From Auxenochlorella pyrenoidosa (Eukaryota; Chlorophyta; Trebouxiophyceae; Chlorellales; Chlorellaceae): a stretch of DNA of 12,840 nucleotides. Both the position numbers and the translations under genes were made by a program. Numbering within the stretch: position 1 is the first letter of the stretch; each line of letters opens with the position of its first letter. The stretch is from NCBI GenBank assembly GCA_001430745.1, contig KQ481946.1, positions 262,521 to 275,360 on the forward strand, read 5' to 3'. Under the pieces are notes generated by a model. The model did no database searches and was not told where the DNA came from. It saw nothing but the letters and a program-made list of their open reading frames with translations. Positions 1-9,546 of this stretch are shown piece by piece.

Positions 1-268
1 GGTGGGGGGGCCTGGCTGCATTGCGCCCTGGGTGAAAAGGCGGGGGGGCACGCAATGCGCCCTGGGTAAGTGGGCTGGGTGCTGGAGGCAGCGCATGGGT
101 GCATGCCCAAGCGGCAGGAGGCAGCGCTAGTTTCCCCGGCGCCGGGCGCCGACCCTGCTGCGGCTTGGGTGTGCAAAGAGGGCAAGCCCTTGCTGCGGGC
201 CCCAGGGTGCCCAGAGGCGCCCATCTGCAAGGAGCACTCCCGGCCGGCCTGCGCTCCGCGCTTTGCAG
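1..268 (+). other. 3' part of an upstream intron of the GH127 gene
   Basis: I see no recognisable GH127 coding sequence here. The stretch ends in a CAG acceptor (266-268) just before the first identifiable exon, which enters one base before a codon boundary. It contains two near-identical 16-bp copies (18-33 and 52-67, one mismatch) of a motif ending in GCGCCCTGGGT, spaced 34 bp apart. The preceding exon, expected to encode the GH127 N-terminal half, must lie upstream of the window. Confidence 0.6.
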
Positions 269-3200
269 GGTGAAGCGCGTGCTGGAGACGAATGGGACCG
301 ACGTGTGGAACCAGGCAAGATGACGGGGCGGGGCGGGGCAGCACCGGCGAGGCGTGCAGGGCTTCGCCTCAGCTGGCGGGGCGCGCCGTCGGCATGGCAT
401 GCTCCTCATGGCATGGAGGCATGGCCAAGGGCACGCCTCCCACTCCAGACATGGGAGCTGGAGCAAGCAGTGACAGGCGCGCTCTTGTTGCACAGCCTTT
501 CACCACCTTTCGCTGCCAGCACTGTGCACTGCAGATCCTGGAGAATGAGTTTGGCGGCATGAACGAGGTTCTGTACAACCTTCACGCGGAGACCGGCAAC
601 GCCAGCCATGCGGGTGGGCGGGGTCGCGCCCGCCAGGCTCGTGGGCGAGCTGTGGCCGCTGGCGGCGCGTGTGTGGCCGCATGGCAGTGGCCACACGGTC
701 CTCCCTCATCTTGCCAGCCGGTCACAGGTTGCCCTCCTTGCTGACGTCCCGCTCCTTCTGCTGTGCTTAACACCCCCCACCCGCCCCCGCTAGCCCCTTG
801 CAGGCAGCCCCCATTGCTGAAAATCTGCCCCTTCTGCCGCCAAGCCCTCACCCACCTGCAGAGTGCGCGCGCTGGTTTGACAAGCCCTCCTTCCTGCAGC
901 CGCTGCTGGAGGGGCGGGACCCCATGCCCGGCCTGCACGCCAACACGCACCTGGCGCAGGTGCGAGGGTGGGGCTGGGCGCATCGCCTCGCCCAGGTTGT
1001 CAGGCATGCTGCCTTCCAGGCTGGCGGCTAAGAGCTGCAGACACGGGATGCGCATGCAGGTGTCACGGCTGCGATGCCGCAAGCGGCGCTGTTTGTTCCA
1101 CATCCCCCGGCAGACCGCGCCCCACGCCGCCCGCCCTGCCCTGAACGCTGCCCCTCCCGGCCCCCCCCAACCCCAACGCCCGCTCCCCACCCCGTGCGCG
1201 CAGGTGCAAGGCTTTGCTGCGCGCTACGAGCACCTGGGCGACCCGCAGGCCCTGCTGGCCGTCCGCCACTTCTTCGACCTCATGCTGCAGGTCGGGTGGG
1301 GCAGGGCGGGTGGGGGTTAATGCGGGGGCATGCGTTGGAGGTGCCGGGGTTGCCAGGTAGGAGCTGCACCAGCGTGGACGTGTAACCTCTTGCCACGGTT
1401 GGGCGCGAGGGGGGGGCAGCAGCCCTGCATGAGAGCAGGCGCTGTTGTGCCGCACTGGCCCTGCCGATGTGCGTTTCCACCTGCCCTCCCTCTGCCTCTG
1501 CAGCATCACACCTTCAGCACCGGCGGCAGCAACTGGTATGAACACTGGGGCCCTGAGGACCGGCTCGGGGATGCGCTCAAAGACGTGAGGCCGCCACAGC
1601 TGCAGCAAGGGGGGCCGGGCATGCGGGAGGGGCAGTCGCCAGGCGGGGCAGACTTGGTGAAGCCTGGGGGGGCGAGAGGGCCAAAAAGGTGCAGTCCACG
1701 CTGCGCAGCGAGCGGTGCCAGGAACAGGAGGGTTGTGTGCAAGCGTGTGCCACCTAGGGCGCTCACCCTCTGACAGCCAGGGCCGGCCTGCACGCCGAGC
1801 AGCTTCAGCAGCTGTCAACCCCGGCACGTGGCCACCGCTTGAGGCTGCTGCCAGCGGCCCGCCAACTCCACGGCAGTCTGGCGCCCTCGGGTGCCAACAG
1901 GCGAGTGCGCCCCCCGCTGTTGGCCGCCTGTTCTTCTGGGCTGAGTGTCGAGCGCGCTGGCTACGCCCCGCGGCCCCTCCCATGCAGGCGGGGGCCGCCC
2001 AGATGACTGAGGAGTCGTGCACCCAGTACAACATCCTCAAGGTGGCGCGCTTCCTGTTCCGCGCCTCGGGGGACCCAGGTGGGCGACGACGTCGCTCCGG
2101 GTGACGTGCATGCAAGCAGTTCTGGGACCGGTTTTGGCCGTTTTGTCCTGCCTGTGTCAGAGGCCATGCCGCCCTGTCACCTCGGCGCAATTACGCGGGC
2201 CGGGTGGGCCGCCACATGGGAGCCCGGGCTGCCGCCATGGCGGTGCATGCATGGCTCCGCGGCGCGCCTGCGGCACAGCCTCTCAACCGGGCGCTGAGGC
2301 CCTGTGTGGGTGGATGCTCTGCTGCTGCTGCAATCCATCCAGAGCACAGGCCGCGCAACCGGTGGCCAAACCTGTGATAGTGCTGCTCAGGCAGCCCAAG
2401 TCTGCAGGCCGCCACCACAGCAGTGCATGTGCCCTGTCATCCACCAGCGTGCTGGCGCAGCACGCATTTCAGAGGCGCCGCGGCCCCTCTGCGTGCATGC
2501 TGTGTCATGGCGCCGTGGATCCAGAGCACAGGCCGGCTGCCGGTGGCCAAGCCCCCCTGGGGTGCTGCTCTGGGGGAGGCCAGGGCCAGCCATGGGTGCA
2601 CTGTCGCTGCACTGCTACCCTCTGAGCCAGTGCAGGCCAATGCAAAGTGTGTCCATTTTGCACTGGCCTGCGCTGGCTTGGAGGGCAGCAGTGCAGCAGC
2701 AGTGCACCCATGGCTGGCCCTGGCCTCCCCCTTAGTGCGACCACGGCAGGCGTGCCTCATGCCAACCCAGGGGCCGCCACCACCCGCCGCCCGCCATTCG
2801 ACCCCTCTGCAGCCCTGGCCGATTTCTACGAGCGGGCCATCCTGAATGACGTGATCGGCATCCAGAAGCTGCCGCACTCGCACCAGCTGGGCGGCCACTC
2901 CCACAGCCACAGCCATGCCCACGGCCCGGGGCACTCGCACAGCCACTCCCACGGCCCCTGCGGCAGCGGCGCCGGGCACCTCCACAGCCACATTGCTGGG
3001 GCCGAGCAGCACCTGCTGGCTGGTGAGCCGCAGGGCCAGGCACAGCACCTGCTGGATCAGCCAAGCACGGGCACCAACGAGCGCGGCCTGAGCGGCAGTG
3101 GCAGCGAGGCCTCGTCGGCGGGCCGCCACGACGGCAGCGGCGGCAGCGGGGGCGCTGACCCGGAGGCCTCTCGGCAGCGCCGTCGCCTGCGCCGCTCCTA

Positions 3201-6200
3201 CGGCCGCAGGTTCGACCCTGCTGACCTCCCGGAAACAGCACAGGGGGGCCTGTCGGCGGGCCAGCAAGGAATGGCGAGCGAGGCGAGCGGCGCCCAGCGC
3301 GGGGGCGCCGACTGGCGGCAGCAGCTGGCGCGCATGCAGCCGCGCCCGGAGCAGGTGCGTGGCGTGCCGTCGGGGCTGAGGAGCGAGGGCCGTTCATTGC
3401 CGCGTGCAGCGTTGTCAGCACTTAGAAGTTGGAGATTGGCCTGAAGGTGGCCCCTCACTGCCGTGCAGGCCGGCACGTACGGCGACGGCCCTCGCCCTGG
3501 CGGCCCCGGCCAGGTGGGCTCTGCGCGCTCGCCCCGGCTGGCCTGCCAGCAGCTGTTGGTGTTTGCCCCGCATGCGCATGTGCTGTGCAGGGGAGCGGTG
3601 CTGGGTGGGTGTTTGCTGCCGTAACAACGCTCAGCATCCCAAAACCCTGCCGTTGCTCTGCCCTCTGGCCCCTGCCCATTGCAGTTCCTCTACTACCTCC
3701 CACTGGGTTGGTCTGCCTGCATGGGCCTGGGCGGTGCTGAGAACTGTCACTGCGAATGAGCCAGCCAGCCCTGCCTGCGCGACGCCTGGCCCTGGCTGAC
3801 ACACTGCGCTGCTGCCCCGTGCCCTCACATCTGTGGGCACTGCTGGTCTACACGCCCCTGCTGGCCCCCACTCCCGACGGCCTGTGCCCTGTCGCTTGCA
3901 GGCGCCGGCACTGACAAGCTCTCCAAGGGCGGCTGGACCCACGGCTTTGGCACCCCCTTCAACTCCTTCTGGTGCTGCTACGGCACAGGTTCGCTGGGCC
4001 CTGCTGTGCGGAGAGAGGTTCAGTCCTCAGCGCTGCTGCCGTGGTGGGAGCACAGAGCTTGTGAGGCTCCACCCTGTGCTAGCCCTCTCACGGCGGCACT
4101 CAATGCAACAGCGCCCGGCACACGACCTTGCTGGCCCCGGCCCCTGCAGCCGTGGAGAGCTTTGCCAAGCTGGCCGATTCGATCTACTTCAAAACCATGC
4201 CCGAGGAGCCGCCCTCCGCTGCTGGAGCCGCCACGCCGGGCGACCCTGCCCGCACCGAGGGCGGGCCGCCGCCCAAGCTGCTCCCCCAGCTGTTTGTGAA
4301 CCAGCTGGTCAGCAGCAGCGTGCGCTGGCGGGAGCTGCGTGTGGTGGTGCACCAGCAGGCCGGTGAGCATGCCCTGCCTGTCCCGCCCGGTCTGGCCAGG
4401 CGTTCCCTGGCCAGGCGTTCCCGCCGTGCCCCTGCTCGCCATGATGACCGCAGTGCACGCAAGCTGCTTTGAGTAGGCTGTGGGCGGGACCGCCCTTTGG
4501 CGCAGCCTGCGCCAGGGGTGCTGCAACGAGCCGCGAGCCACGCCCCAACCAGGGGACTTGGCAGCCTGCCCACGGCACGCCCTCCCTTGCCTCAACCCTG
4601 GTCCAAAACCACCTTGCCATGCAGAGATTTACGGCCTCGACACGGCGGCTGTGTCCCGGCTGACCCTCGAGATCTACCCGCCAGAGGGGCGGGGCGGCGC
4701 TGCCGCCGACGGCGCCGAGCCGGAGCAACGCCGCTTTGCGCTCAACTGGCGCATCCCTGGGTGAGTGGTGTGCTGGTGCTGCTGGTTCCTTGTGGCTGCT
4801 GCCCAGCCAGATCCTTGTTCCAGCTGGCTGCAGAGGTGCAGGGTGCTGCTGTTCGACAGGGCTTGTCGTGACTGCCTGGTGTGCTCACCAACCAAACACA
4901 CCACCAAATACACCTGCAAGTAAACGAGGCCACAGACAACAAACGCCTGCTCCCGGCCCACCCTTGCGCCTGCCTGCAGCTGGGCCAAGGCGTCAGAGGT
5001 GCAGCTGCGCGTCAACGGCCGCAACGTCACCGCCTGCGCCGAGGGCGCCGCGGCCGCTGAGGCTCAAGGCAAGCCCGACCTGCCAAGCCTTGCACAGTGC
5101 CGAGCCGGGCCTTGCAGATCCCTTCGCGGGCTGGCCAGGGCTGGCAGCGTGCTTGGCGGGCACCAGGCTTGCGCCCCACTCTGCCACCGAGCCCCATCCC
5201 CTCCTGCAGGCGGCGGCCTGCCGGGCCTGCGAGGCCGCGCCCGCTTCTGCACGCTGGGCAACACGTGGACCAACGGGGATGTGGGTGAGCGGGGGCAGGC
5301 TCCTGGCCTGCGAGGCCTTGTTGGAGACATGGGCGCGAACAGGCTGGTGCAGCTGCCTGCTCTCGATCCAAGCATGTTGAGTGCGCAACACTGTCGACTG
5401 CTGGTAGAGTCGCTGAGCCAAGCTTGGTCCGCAGGAGAAGCCCGGTTGAGAAGCTGGGCGACAAAGGCCATCTGTCATCGCGTTCCGCTCCAGCACGGCC
5501 TCCCTGGCCCGCCCTCCCCCCTGCAGTGGAGGCGTTCATGCCGATGGGTATTGTCACCGAGGGCCTGGCAGACTCCCGCCCCGAGTTCCGCTCCTGGAGA
5601 GCAATCATGATGGGCCCGCTGCTCATGGCAGGTGTGTAAACCCAGGCACCGGCAGGGTCCGGCCTGCCCCGACGGCTTGCCCCCCTAGCCGGCAATACTG
5701 CCCACTGCCTGCAGCAGGCCAGTCGCGCAAACCCAAGCACCATGGTGCCATGCACCTGCCATGCCCGCTGTGGGAATGGGTCGGCTTGTTGCACATGCAC
5801 CTGCCGGCTGTGCAAGAAGGCCTCCACACAACGCCCGCCCCCCTGCAGGCCTGACCCACGACACCAACGAGCTGGATGCCGACCCCACTCGCATCGAGGA
5901 TGCCATCTCTCTGCCCAACGCCACCGCCCTGCTCTCGCTGGCCCTGCCCGCTGCCACACCTCCTGGCGCTGCCGGCCCTGATGGCCAGGGCGGCAGTGAG
6001 GGCGAGCCGCCGCTGCTGCGCCACTGCGCCCAAGGGCAGCTTGTGCTGGGGAGGGGCTGCCCCGGCGGGGGCGGCGCCTCGCCGCTGGATGCCACCTTCC
6101 GGATGGCACCTCCGCTGGCAGGCTGCCAGGCTGGGGACAGCAGCCCCAGCGGCGACGGCTGCTCCCCAGCAGCTGCCCGCCAGCTGCTGATGCAGCCTGC

Positions 6201-6902
6201 CCAGGGCGGCGGTGGCGGGGAGGATGGGGCGCTGCACGAGGCAAGCAGCGCCGAGGATGGAACTGTTGGGCCATCCTCGGCTGGCCTGCTGCTGGCCAGC
6301 TTTGAGGCAGCCTCCGCCCCAGGCCACTTCCTCACAGCCGACGCCGCCACCGGCAGGCTGGTGCTGCGCCAGGCGCGCAGCCAGCCGGCGGCTGCGCAGA
6401 CCTTCCGCCTGCACACGGTGCCAGAAGGCGACGACAGCGGCACACCTGGCGGCAGACCCCAGACTTTTGAGTTGGAGCCCCTCAGCCAACCTGGCACCCG
6501 CATCCAGCTGGCGGGCAGCAGCCCAGCCGGCAGCCTCGGTCTGGTGGTTGCCCCGCACGCCGACAGTGCTGGTGCCACCTTCCACCTGGCGCCGCCCGCT
6601 GCGCCCGCCTACCCGCGCGGAGCCCGGGTGCTGCACGGCCACAATCGCGACTACCTTTTGGTGCCCCTGGGGCAGGCAAGTTCGACCACATGCAGGGTGC
6701 TTGCAGCTGCATGGCCCCATGGACAAGGGACAGATTTCAGCGATTCCAGTTGCATGTTGCCTGCGGCGCCTGTGGATGCCCGGCCTGCTCTTCAAGGCTG
6801 CGGGGCTGCCCAAGCAGCTACTGTACCACCTCCCTGCCTCGCCTGGGCCTGCAGATCATGGACGAATCCTACACCATCTACTTCAAGTTCGTGAACGAGT
6901 GA
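269..6902 (+). CDS. GH127 / DUF1680 family glycosidase (beta-L-arabinofuranosidase-like), 3' part, 17 exons
   Basis: Exons: 269-314, 535-613, 862-959, 1204-1290, 1504-1584, 1988-2078, 2813-3354, 3469-3513, 3685-3706, 3902-3988, 4150-4362, 4625-4760, 4980-5068, 5210-5284, 5527-5631, 5849-6675, 6855-6902 (TGA). Every phase closes, giving 889 residues; the start is upstream of the window. Family landmarks in order (fragment numbering): EFGGMNEVLYNL (20-31), FDKPSFLQPL, GLHANTHLAQ, STGGSNWYEHWG, TEESC (137-141), FYERAILND (165-173), FLYYLPLG (357-364), GTPFNSFWCCYGTAVESFAKL (380 onward), then PEFRSWRAIMMGPLLMAG. In bacterial GH127 the nucleophile is a Cys in a Zn(Cys)3Glu site with a Glu acid/base; the matching residues are Glu139/Cys141, Cys388/Cys389 and the Glu of EHWG. 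Known members remove beta-L-arabinofuranose; a role on arabinosylated Hyp-rich wall proteins is inferred. The end IMDESYTIYFKFVNE is plant-like. Oddities are a His-rich insertion and three GC-AG introns. Confidence 0.9.
315..534 (+). other. GC-AG intron (GH127)
   Basis: The donor is CAG|GCAAGA and the acceptor GCAG. The join is phase 0 and gives DVWNQ-ILENEFGG, the expected GH127 sequence. No GT donor restores this junction. Confidence 0.8.
2337..2550 (+). repeat. Degenerate direct repeat in the same intron (2337-2369 and 2519-2550)
   Basis: The 17-mer ATCCAGAGCACAGGCCG occurs at 2337-2353 and again at 2519-2535. Each copy is followed by a 4-5 base variable gap and then CCGGTGGCCAA. Weaker similarity (GTGCTGCTC) continues after both. 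The spacing is 182 bp. The second copy leads directly into the inverted repeat at 2572. This suggests local duplication of a repeat module within the intron. Confidence 0.7.
2572..2731 (+). repeat. Near-perfect 78-bp inverted repeat (hairpin) in the GH127 intron 2079-2812
   Basis: Arm 2572-2649 and arm 2654-2731 are reverse complements at 70 of 78 positions, with a loop of only about 4-10 nt. The outer 32 bp are perfect, from GGGGGAGGCCAGGGCCAGCC inward. All eight differences are transitions. In the sense transcript five become G-U wobbles and three are A/C mismatches, so the pre-mRNA can form an almost uninterrupted stem. The repeat lies 81 nt upstream of the 3' splice site. It could be a foldback MITE remnant or a small-RNA precursor; no terminal target-site duplication is obvious. 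Confidence 0.9.
2867..3504 (+). other. His-rich low-complexity insertion inside the GH127 catalytic domain
   Basis: Family members run almost directly from YERAxLNxxxGxQ to the FLYYLPLG strand. Here about 170 residues intervene (fragment residues 179 to about 353, over exons 2813-3354 and 3469-3513). The first 45 residues or so hold about 15 histidines in HSH repeats (for example HSHSHSHAHGPGHSHSHSHG), followed by Gly/Ser/Arg-rich sequence. The frame stays open and joins both flanks in phase. I tested the GTGAGC at 3023 as an internal donor with the acceptor ending at 3208; that intron would break the downstream frame, so the segment is kept as coding. A metal-binding or flexible-loop role is inference only. 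Confidence 0.75.
3685..3706 (+). other. 22-nt microexon encoding FLYYLPL-G
   Basis: A 22-base exon between a TTGCAG acceptor and a GTTGGT donor. It encodes the invariant FLYYLPL strand of GH127 plus the first base of the next Gly codon. The flanking exons (3469-3513, ending PGQ, and 3902-3988, starting in GAGTDK) join it in phase and rebuild the family sequence, which supports its reality despite its size. Confidence 0.8.
4392..4421 (+). repeat. Perfect tandem duplication of a 15-mer in a GH127 intron
   Basis: CTGGCCAGGCGTTCC is repeated twice head to tail in the intron 4363-4624. It is too short to be an element and probably reflects replication slippage. Confidence 0.85.
5069..5209 (+). 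other. GC-AG intron (GH127)
   Basis: The donor is CAAG|GCAAGC and the acceptor CTGCAG. The join is phase 1, linking AAAAEAQ-G to GGLPGLRGRARFC. The protein is less conserved here, so the exact donor is less certain than for the other GC introns. Confidence 0.65.
5849..6902 (+). other. C-terminal AbfB-like region of the GH127 protein
   Basis: The long penultimate exon and the last exon encode repeats resembling the arabinofuranosidase-B (AbfB) beta-trefoil seen at the C-terminus of plant DUF1680 proteins: one unit ending in LDATFRMAPPL, a second with SFEAASAPGHFL and AQTFRL, and a last unit with GATFHLAP and HGHNRDYLLVPL. Gly/Ala/Ser-rich spacers separate them. AbfB domains bind arabinofuranose side chains, which would suit the catalytic domain. 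The assignment rests on motif resemblance, not on a profile search. Confidence 0.6.
6676..6854 (+). other. GC-AG intron (GH127, last intron)
   Basis: The donor is CAG|GCAAGT and the acceptor CTGCAG. The phase 0 join of LLVPLGQ to IMDESYTIYF matches the conserved C-terminus of plant DUF1680 proteins. Confidence 0.85.
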
Positions 6903-7478
6903 ATGCTGCTCTCCATCCGCTCTCTCGGCCCAAGCTGCTGGGAGCAGCGCCAGCTGCAGTGCTACATGCTCCCTTTTCGCTGCACGTTGCCCGTCTGCGT
7001 AAGCTGCTCACTGTTGCTGGTACGTGACCCCTTGCAAGCGCGTTATAAGGTCGTGACATCCAGCATGCCTGGGAGGGCAGGCCAGGGCAGCCTGCAGCTG
7101 TCTGACACTGCTCGCAATTATGCACCTTCGCCCTCGGGCTGCTCATGCTACCCCTGCTCCTGTCAGTACAAGATGGTAGCCAGGGGCCTTCTCAGCCTCC
7201 TGCATCTCACAGGCACCTGCCGCCACTCCAGCCCTTGCACTGCCGCCAAGGGGTCGGGGTCTTCTTTGCTGCGTGCCAAGGCCTCCGTTCATCCCGGCCA
7301 GTGTGAGCAGGCAGCAGAGGAGTCGACAAAGTTGGCATGGCATGGCATGGAGCCCAGCATGAATCAGATCACGAACGCTATGTGTGTTCGGCAAGGCATG
7401 GCTTGTGCAAGCGGAAGTTGGCTGCCATCGGCAGTTGGGAGCAGGGCAAGCTGCCTTCGATGCAACACAGCTGGTGCT
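6903..7478. other. Convergent spacer between the GH127 and TEX264-like genes
   Basis: This should hold the 3' UTRs of both neighbours. I found no TGTAA algal polyadenylation signal in either orientation. One weak minus-strand exon candidate lies at 7163-7268 (acceptor GCACGCAG, coding KEDPDPLAAVQGLEWRQ and more, to TGA); see the TEX264-like gene. Around 7334-7350 there is a short GGCAT repeat. Nothing else is supported. Confidence 0.5.
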
Positions 7479-7525
7479 TCAGTCCACCATGCCAGGCAGT
7501 TTGTAGCCCTCTGCGAGGGCGGTCT

Positions 7526-7560
7526 CTGCAGCTGGCGGCTGAGCGTGCGACCTCACGCAC
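7526..7560 (-). other. Possible 35-nt mini-intron at the TEX264-like 3' end
   Basis: Minus-strand GTGCGT...CTGCAG, 35 nt long and not a multiple of three. If removed, the reading continues as LLPLAQTALAEGYKLPGMVD and stops at 7479, giving 262 residues. GYKLPGM resembles the GDFYVPEM segment that follows the PLAR motif of animal TEX264. If retained, TGA at 7553-7555 ends the protein. The size is far below other introns here, so a frameshift or sequencing error is an alternative. A third option is the GTGAGG donor just downstream, joined in phase to 7268-7163. Confidence 0.35.
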
Positions 7561-9546
7561 GCGCCAAGGGCAGCAGCTCTGTCCGCGCCTCTAGCGGCAG
7601 CAGGAAGCTGATGGAGCGGTGCGCGGGCGAGCGCAGCTCCAGCAGGCCCGGCACCTGCGCACAAGACGTGACAACACAACATGACACAGGCTTGAGCGAG
7701 AACGGACGAGCGTGGCGTCAACAGCCTGCCGGGGCACAGCGAAGGCAGGTCGCGTTAGTGCAACGGGGCCTGGAGACAGCTGCTTGACAGTCATGGCTGT
7801 TGCCAGCACCCATGCCGCTCTAGATGGACTCGGTTGCATGAGACATGGTGCTGGCGTGCAACTCCCATAAAACCACCGGCAGAGCGCGGAACACTATCAT
7901 CAAGGGCAGAGGGGACAGGCAGAGCAGCTGCAGTGGCCTGCGGCTGCCCGCTCACCCTGGCGTGCTCGCCGGTGGCCCTGACGTGCTGGCGCAGCGCTTG
8001 CAGCGCGCGCAGCAGGCACACTACGTAGGACAACGGGCCTGCGCTGGGCTGGTGGGGAGGCGGGCCGGGCTTGGGAGCGTGGCGCGTCGTGGTACGGAAG
8101 TTGGCGGCCGGCACGCAATCTCAGCTGGCCGACCACAACTCAATGCCCTGCCCCCCCTAGCAAGCACCAGCCGTGAAGCTGCTGATCTGGCACAGGTCAA
8201 TGAGAAGTGACTTGCCATCAGTGGGTAACACTGCCAGCCTGCCAGCCTCACCCTTGCAGTGCGGCAGGTCGGCAGCCAGGCAGTCGCCTGCGGGGAACAT
8301 CGCCACTTGCAGGCCTGCCGCGGAGGCCAGGGGGTGCCCGCGCCAGGCAGCTGCGGCAGCCTCAGGCCCTGCAGGGCGGGCTTTTTGACAAAAGCTGGCT
8401 GTGAGCGCCGCTCTGCCTCCTGAGCATCGCAGCAGGCAGAGCTTGCCAGTGCTGGAACGCAGCCCTGTCTCAGCCTCTCAGACTCCCGATGCGGCAGTTC
8501 TGCAGCAGCTCGACTGGCAATGTCGCAGCCACATACTGACCCTCTCCACTTGCTGCCCTGCTCCCCCCACACCTTCTTCCCGGGCATTCACCACAAAGCC
8601 TAGGGAGGCGCGGCAGCACTCGGCAGGGTAGTTGATCTGCATAGCAGGGGCAGCCAGTCAGCGCTCCGCTTGGATGGCACACACGCGCAGAATGCAGAGG
8701 GAGGCAGCCGCTGGCTGCTTTGAATCTTGCCGCAAGCCTGCCCATGAGGGATAGTCAACTGTTCAGCCTGGCTCGCACTCGCCTGGTCGTCAAAGAACAG
8801 CGTGAAGCGGCGCATGCGGCGCCAGCTGCGCACAGCGGAGCGCAAGCGCAACTGCTTGCTGCCGTCTTGTCATTCATGGCTGTGCAAGGACGCTTCTCAG
8901 CGCCTGCTTTGGCAACGTGCAGCAGGCGTAGAACCTTTTGTCCAACACGCGCGGGCGATGCCACTCACTCGACATCAGGCGCAGCGGATGCCACTGTGCG
9001 GTCCAGGCTCCGCCAGGCCAGGCACAGGTCGGAGTGGTATCCGCCCTGTGAGGGTGCTTCATTTTATGGTGCAGCACGCATCATCCAGATTTGCAGAATT
9101 CCAGCAGAATGAAGGTCAGGTGGCGCGGGTTGCTAGAGTGCTGTAGCGGCAGGTCGAGGGGGAGCCGGTGCGCAGAGCGGGCTCAGTGTGCGAGCAGATT
9201 GGCCCCCAAGGCCTGCTACTGTTCGCATTCACCTCTCCCCTCGTCCCTTCGCTGCTGCTAAGCTCAAGCCGAATTCAGCAATCTCTCTCATGAGGCAGCG
9301 ACTCTTGCCCCTCACCACGCAGTTGGTGTAGAGGCACACCAGGGGTCCCATGCGGCGGCGCCTTATGGCCAGCGGCGCTGCTGCTGCACCCAGCGCCAGG
9401 CGCAGCCACAGCAGGGCCGTCCAGAAGAGGGTGTGCAGCGCGGCAAGGTGCCATGCAGCGGCCAGAGGGGCTAGAACCAGCTGGGCGATAGCAGCAGCGG
9501 CGGCGGCTGGGGCGGGCAGCCTGGAGGCTGCGACTGCGGCAGGCAT
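7553..9546 (-). CDS. TEX264-like membrane-anchored GyrI-like domain protein, seven exons
   Basis: Exons on the minus strand: 9546-9316, 9045-8969, 8858-8783, 8636-8573, 8368-8252, 8038-7956, 7654-7553 (TGA). All phases close, giving 249 residues. Residues 19-61 are strongly hydrophobic and followed by RRRR (62-65), consistent with an N-terminal membrane anchor. Landmarks collinear with animal TEX264: MRRFTLFFDD (118-127, cf. the YYD strand), YPAECCRASLG (131-141, cf. PPDKCRCAVG), LQVAMFPAGDCLAADLPH (169-186, cf. a VFSFPAPSHVVTATFP-like segment), a helix PLSYVVCLLRALQALRQH, and PGLLELRSPAHRSISFLLPLE (218-238). TEX264 is an ER protein with a GyrI-like fold and acts as an ER-phagy receptor in animals. 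The LIR-bearing tail is not seen here, so that role is not implied. ATG 9546 was chosen over ATG 9738, which would read through the G/C homopolymer. The C-terminus is uncertain. Confidence 0.6.
8637..8782 (-). other. GC-AG intron (TEX264-like gene)
   Basis: On the minus strand the donor is CAG|GCGAGT (at 8782) and the acceptor TATGCAG (ending 8637). The phase 0 join of FTLFFDDQ to INYPAECCRASL restores the continuous conserved segment, so the GC donor is needed. Confidence 0.75.

Noticed and set aside
1063..2190. 375-codon open frame on the minus strand
   Set aside because: It lies antisense to three conserved GH127 exons and their introns. Its composition is typical of GC-rich antisense sequence (Arg, Pro, Ala, Trp, Gly) with no family-like motif.
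4888..4944. CA-rich, G-poor tract in the GH127 intron 4761-4979
   Set aside because: It is conspicuous against the GC-rich background but has no repeat unit or structure; probably just a local intronic compositional feature.
5027..6813. Two long minus-strand open frames (415 and 396 codons)
   Set aside because: Both are antisense to exons 13-16 of the GH127 gene, whose plus-strand reading carries conserved motifs. The minus frames are low-complexity shadows.
7334..7350. GGCATGGCATGGCATGG short tandem repeat
   Set aside because: Only about three units of a 5-mer in a spacer; common chance or slippage repeat.
8157..8368. Reading the fifth TEX264-like exon through to a TAG at 8157-8159 as the gene end
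   Set aside because: It gives a plausible open tail, but the GTGAGG donor at 8251 joins in phase to an exon (8038-7956) and then another (7654-7553) that match the next TEX264 segments, so splicing is preferred.
8470..8572. Coding-looking minus-strand segment YVAATLPVELLQNCRIGS
   Set aside because: It is out of frame with the preceding exon unless an intron of roughly 40 nt is assumed, and the phase-1 donor GTGTGG joins cleanly to the exon at 8368. Left as intron; an extra exon is possible but unsupported.
8021..8587. 188-codon minus-strand open frame starting at 8587
   Set aside because: It overlaps parts of three TEX264-like exons in a different frame. The spliced frame shows the conserved motifs; this one does not.
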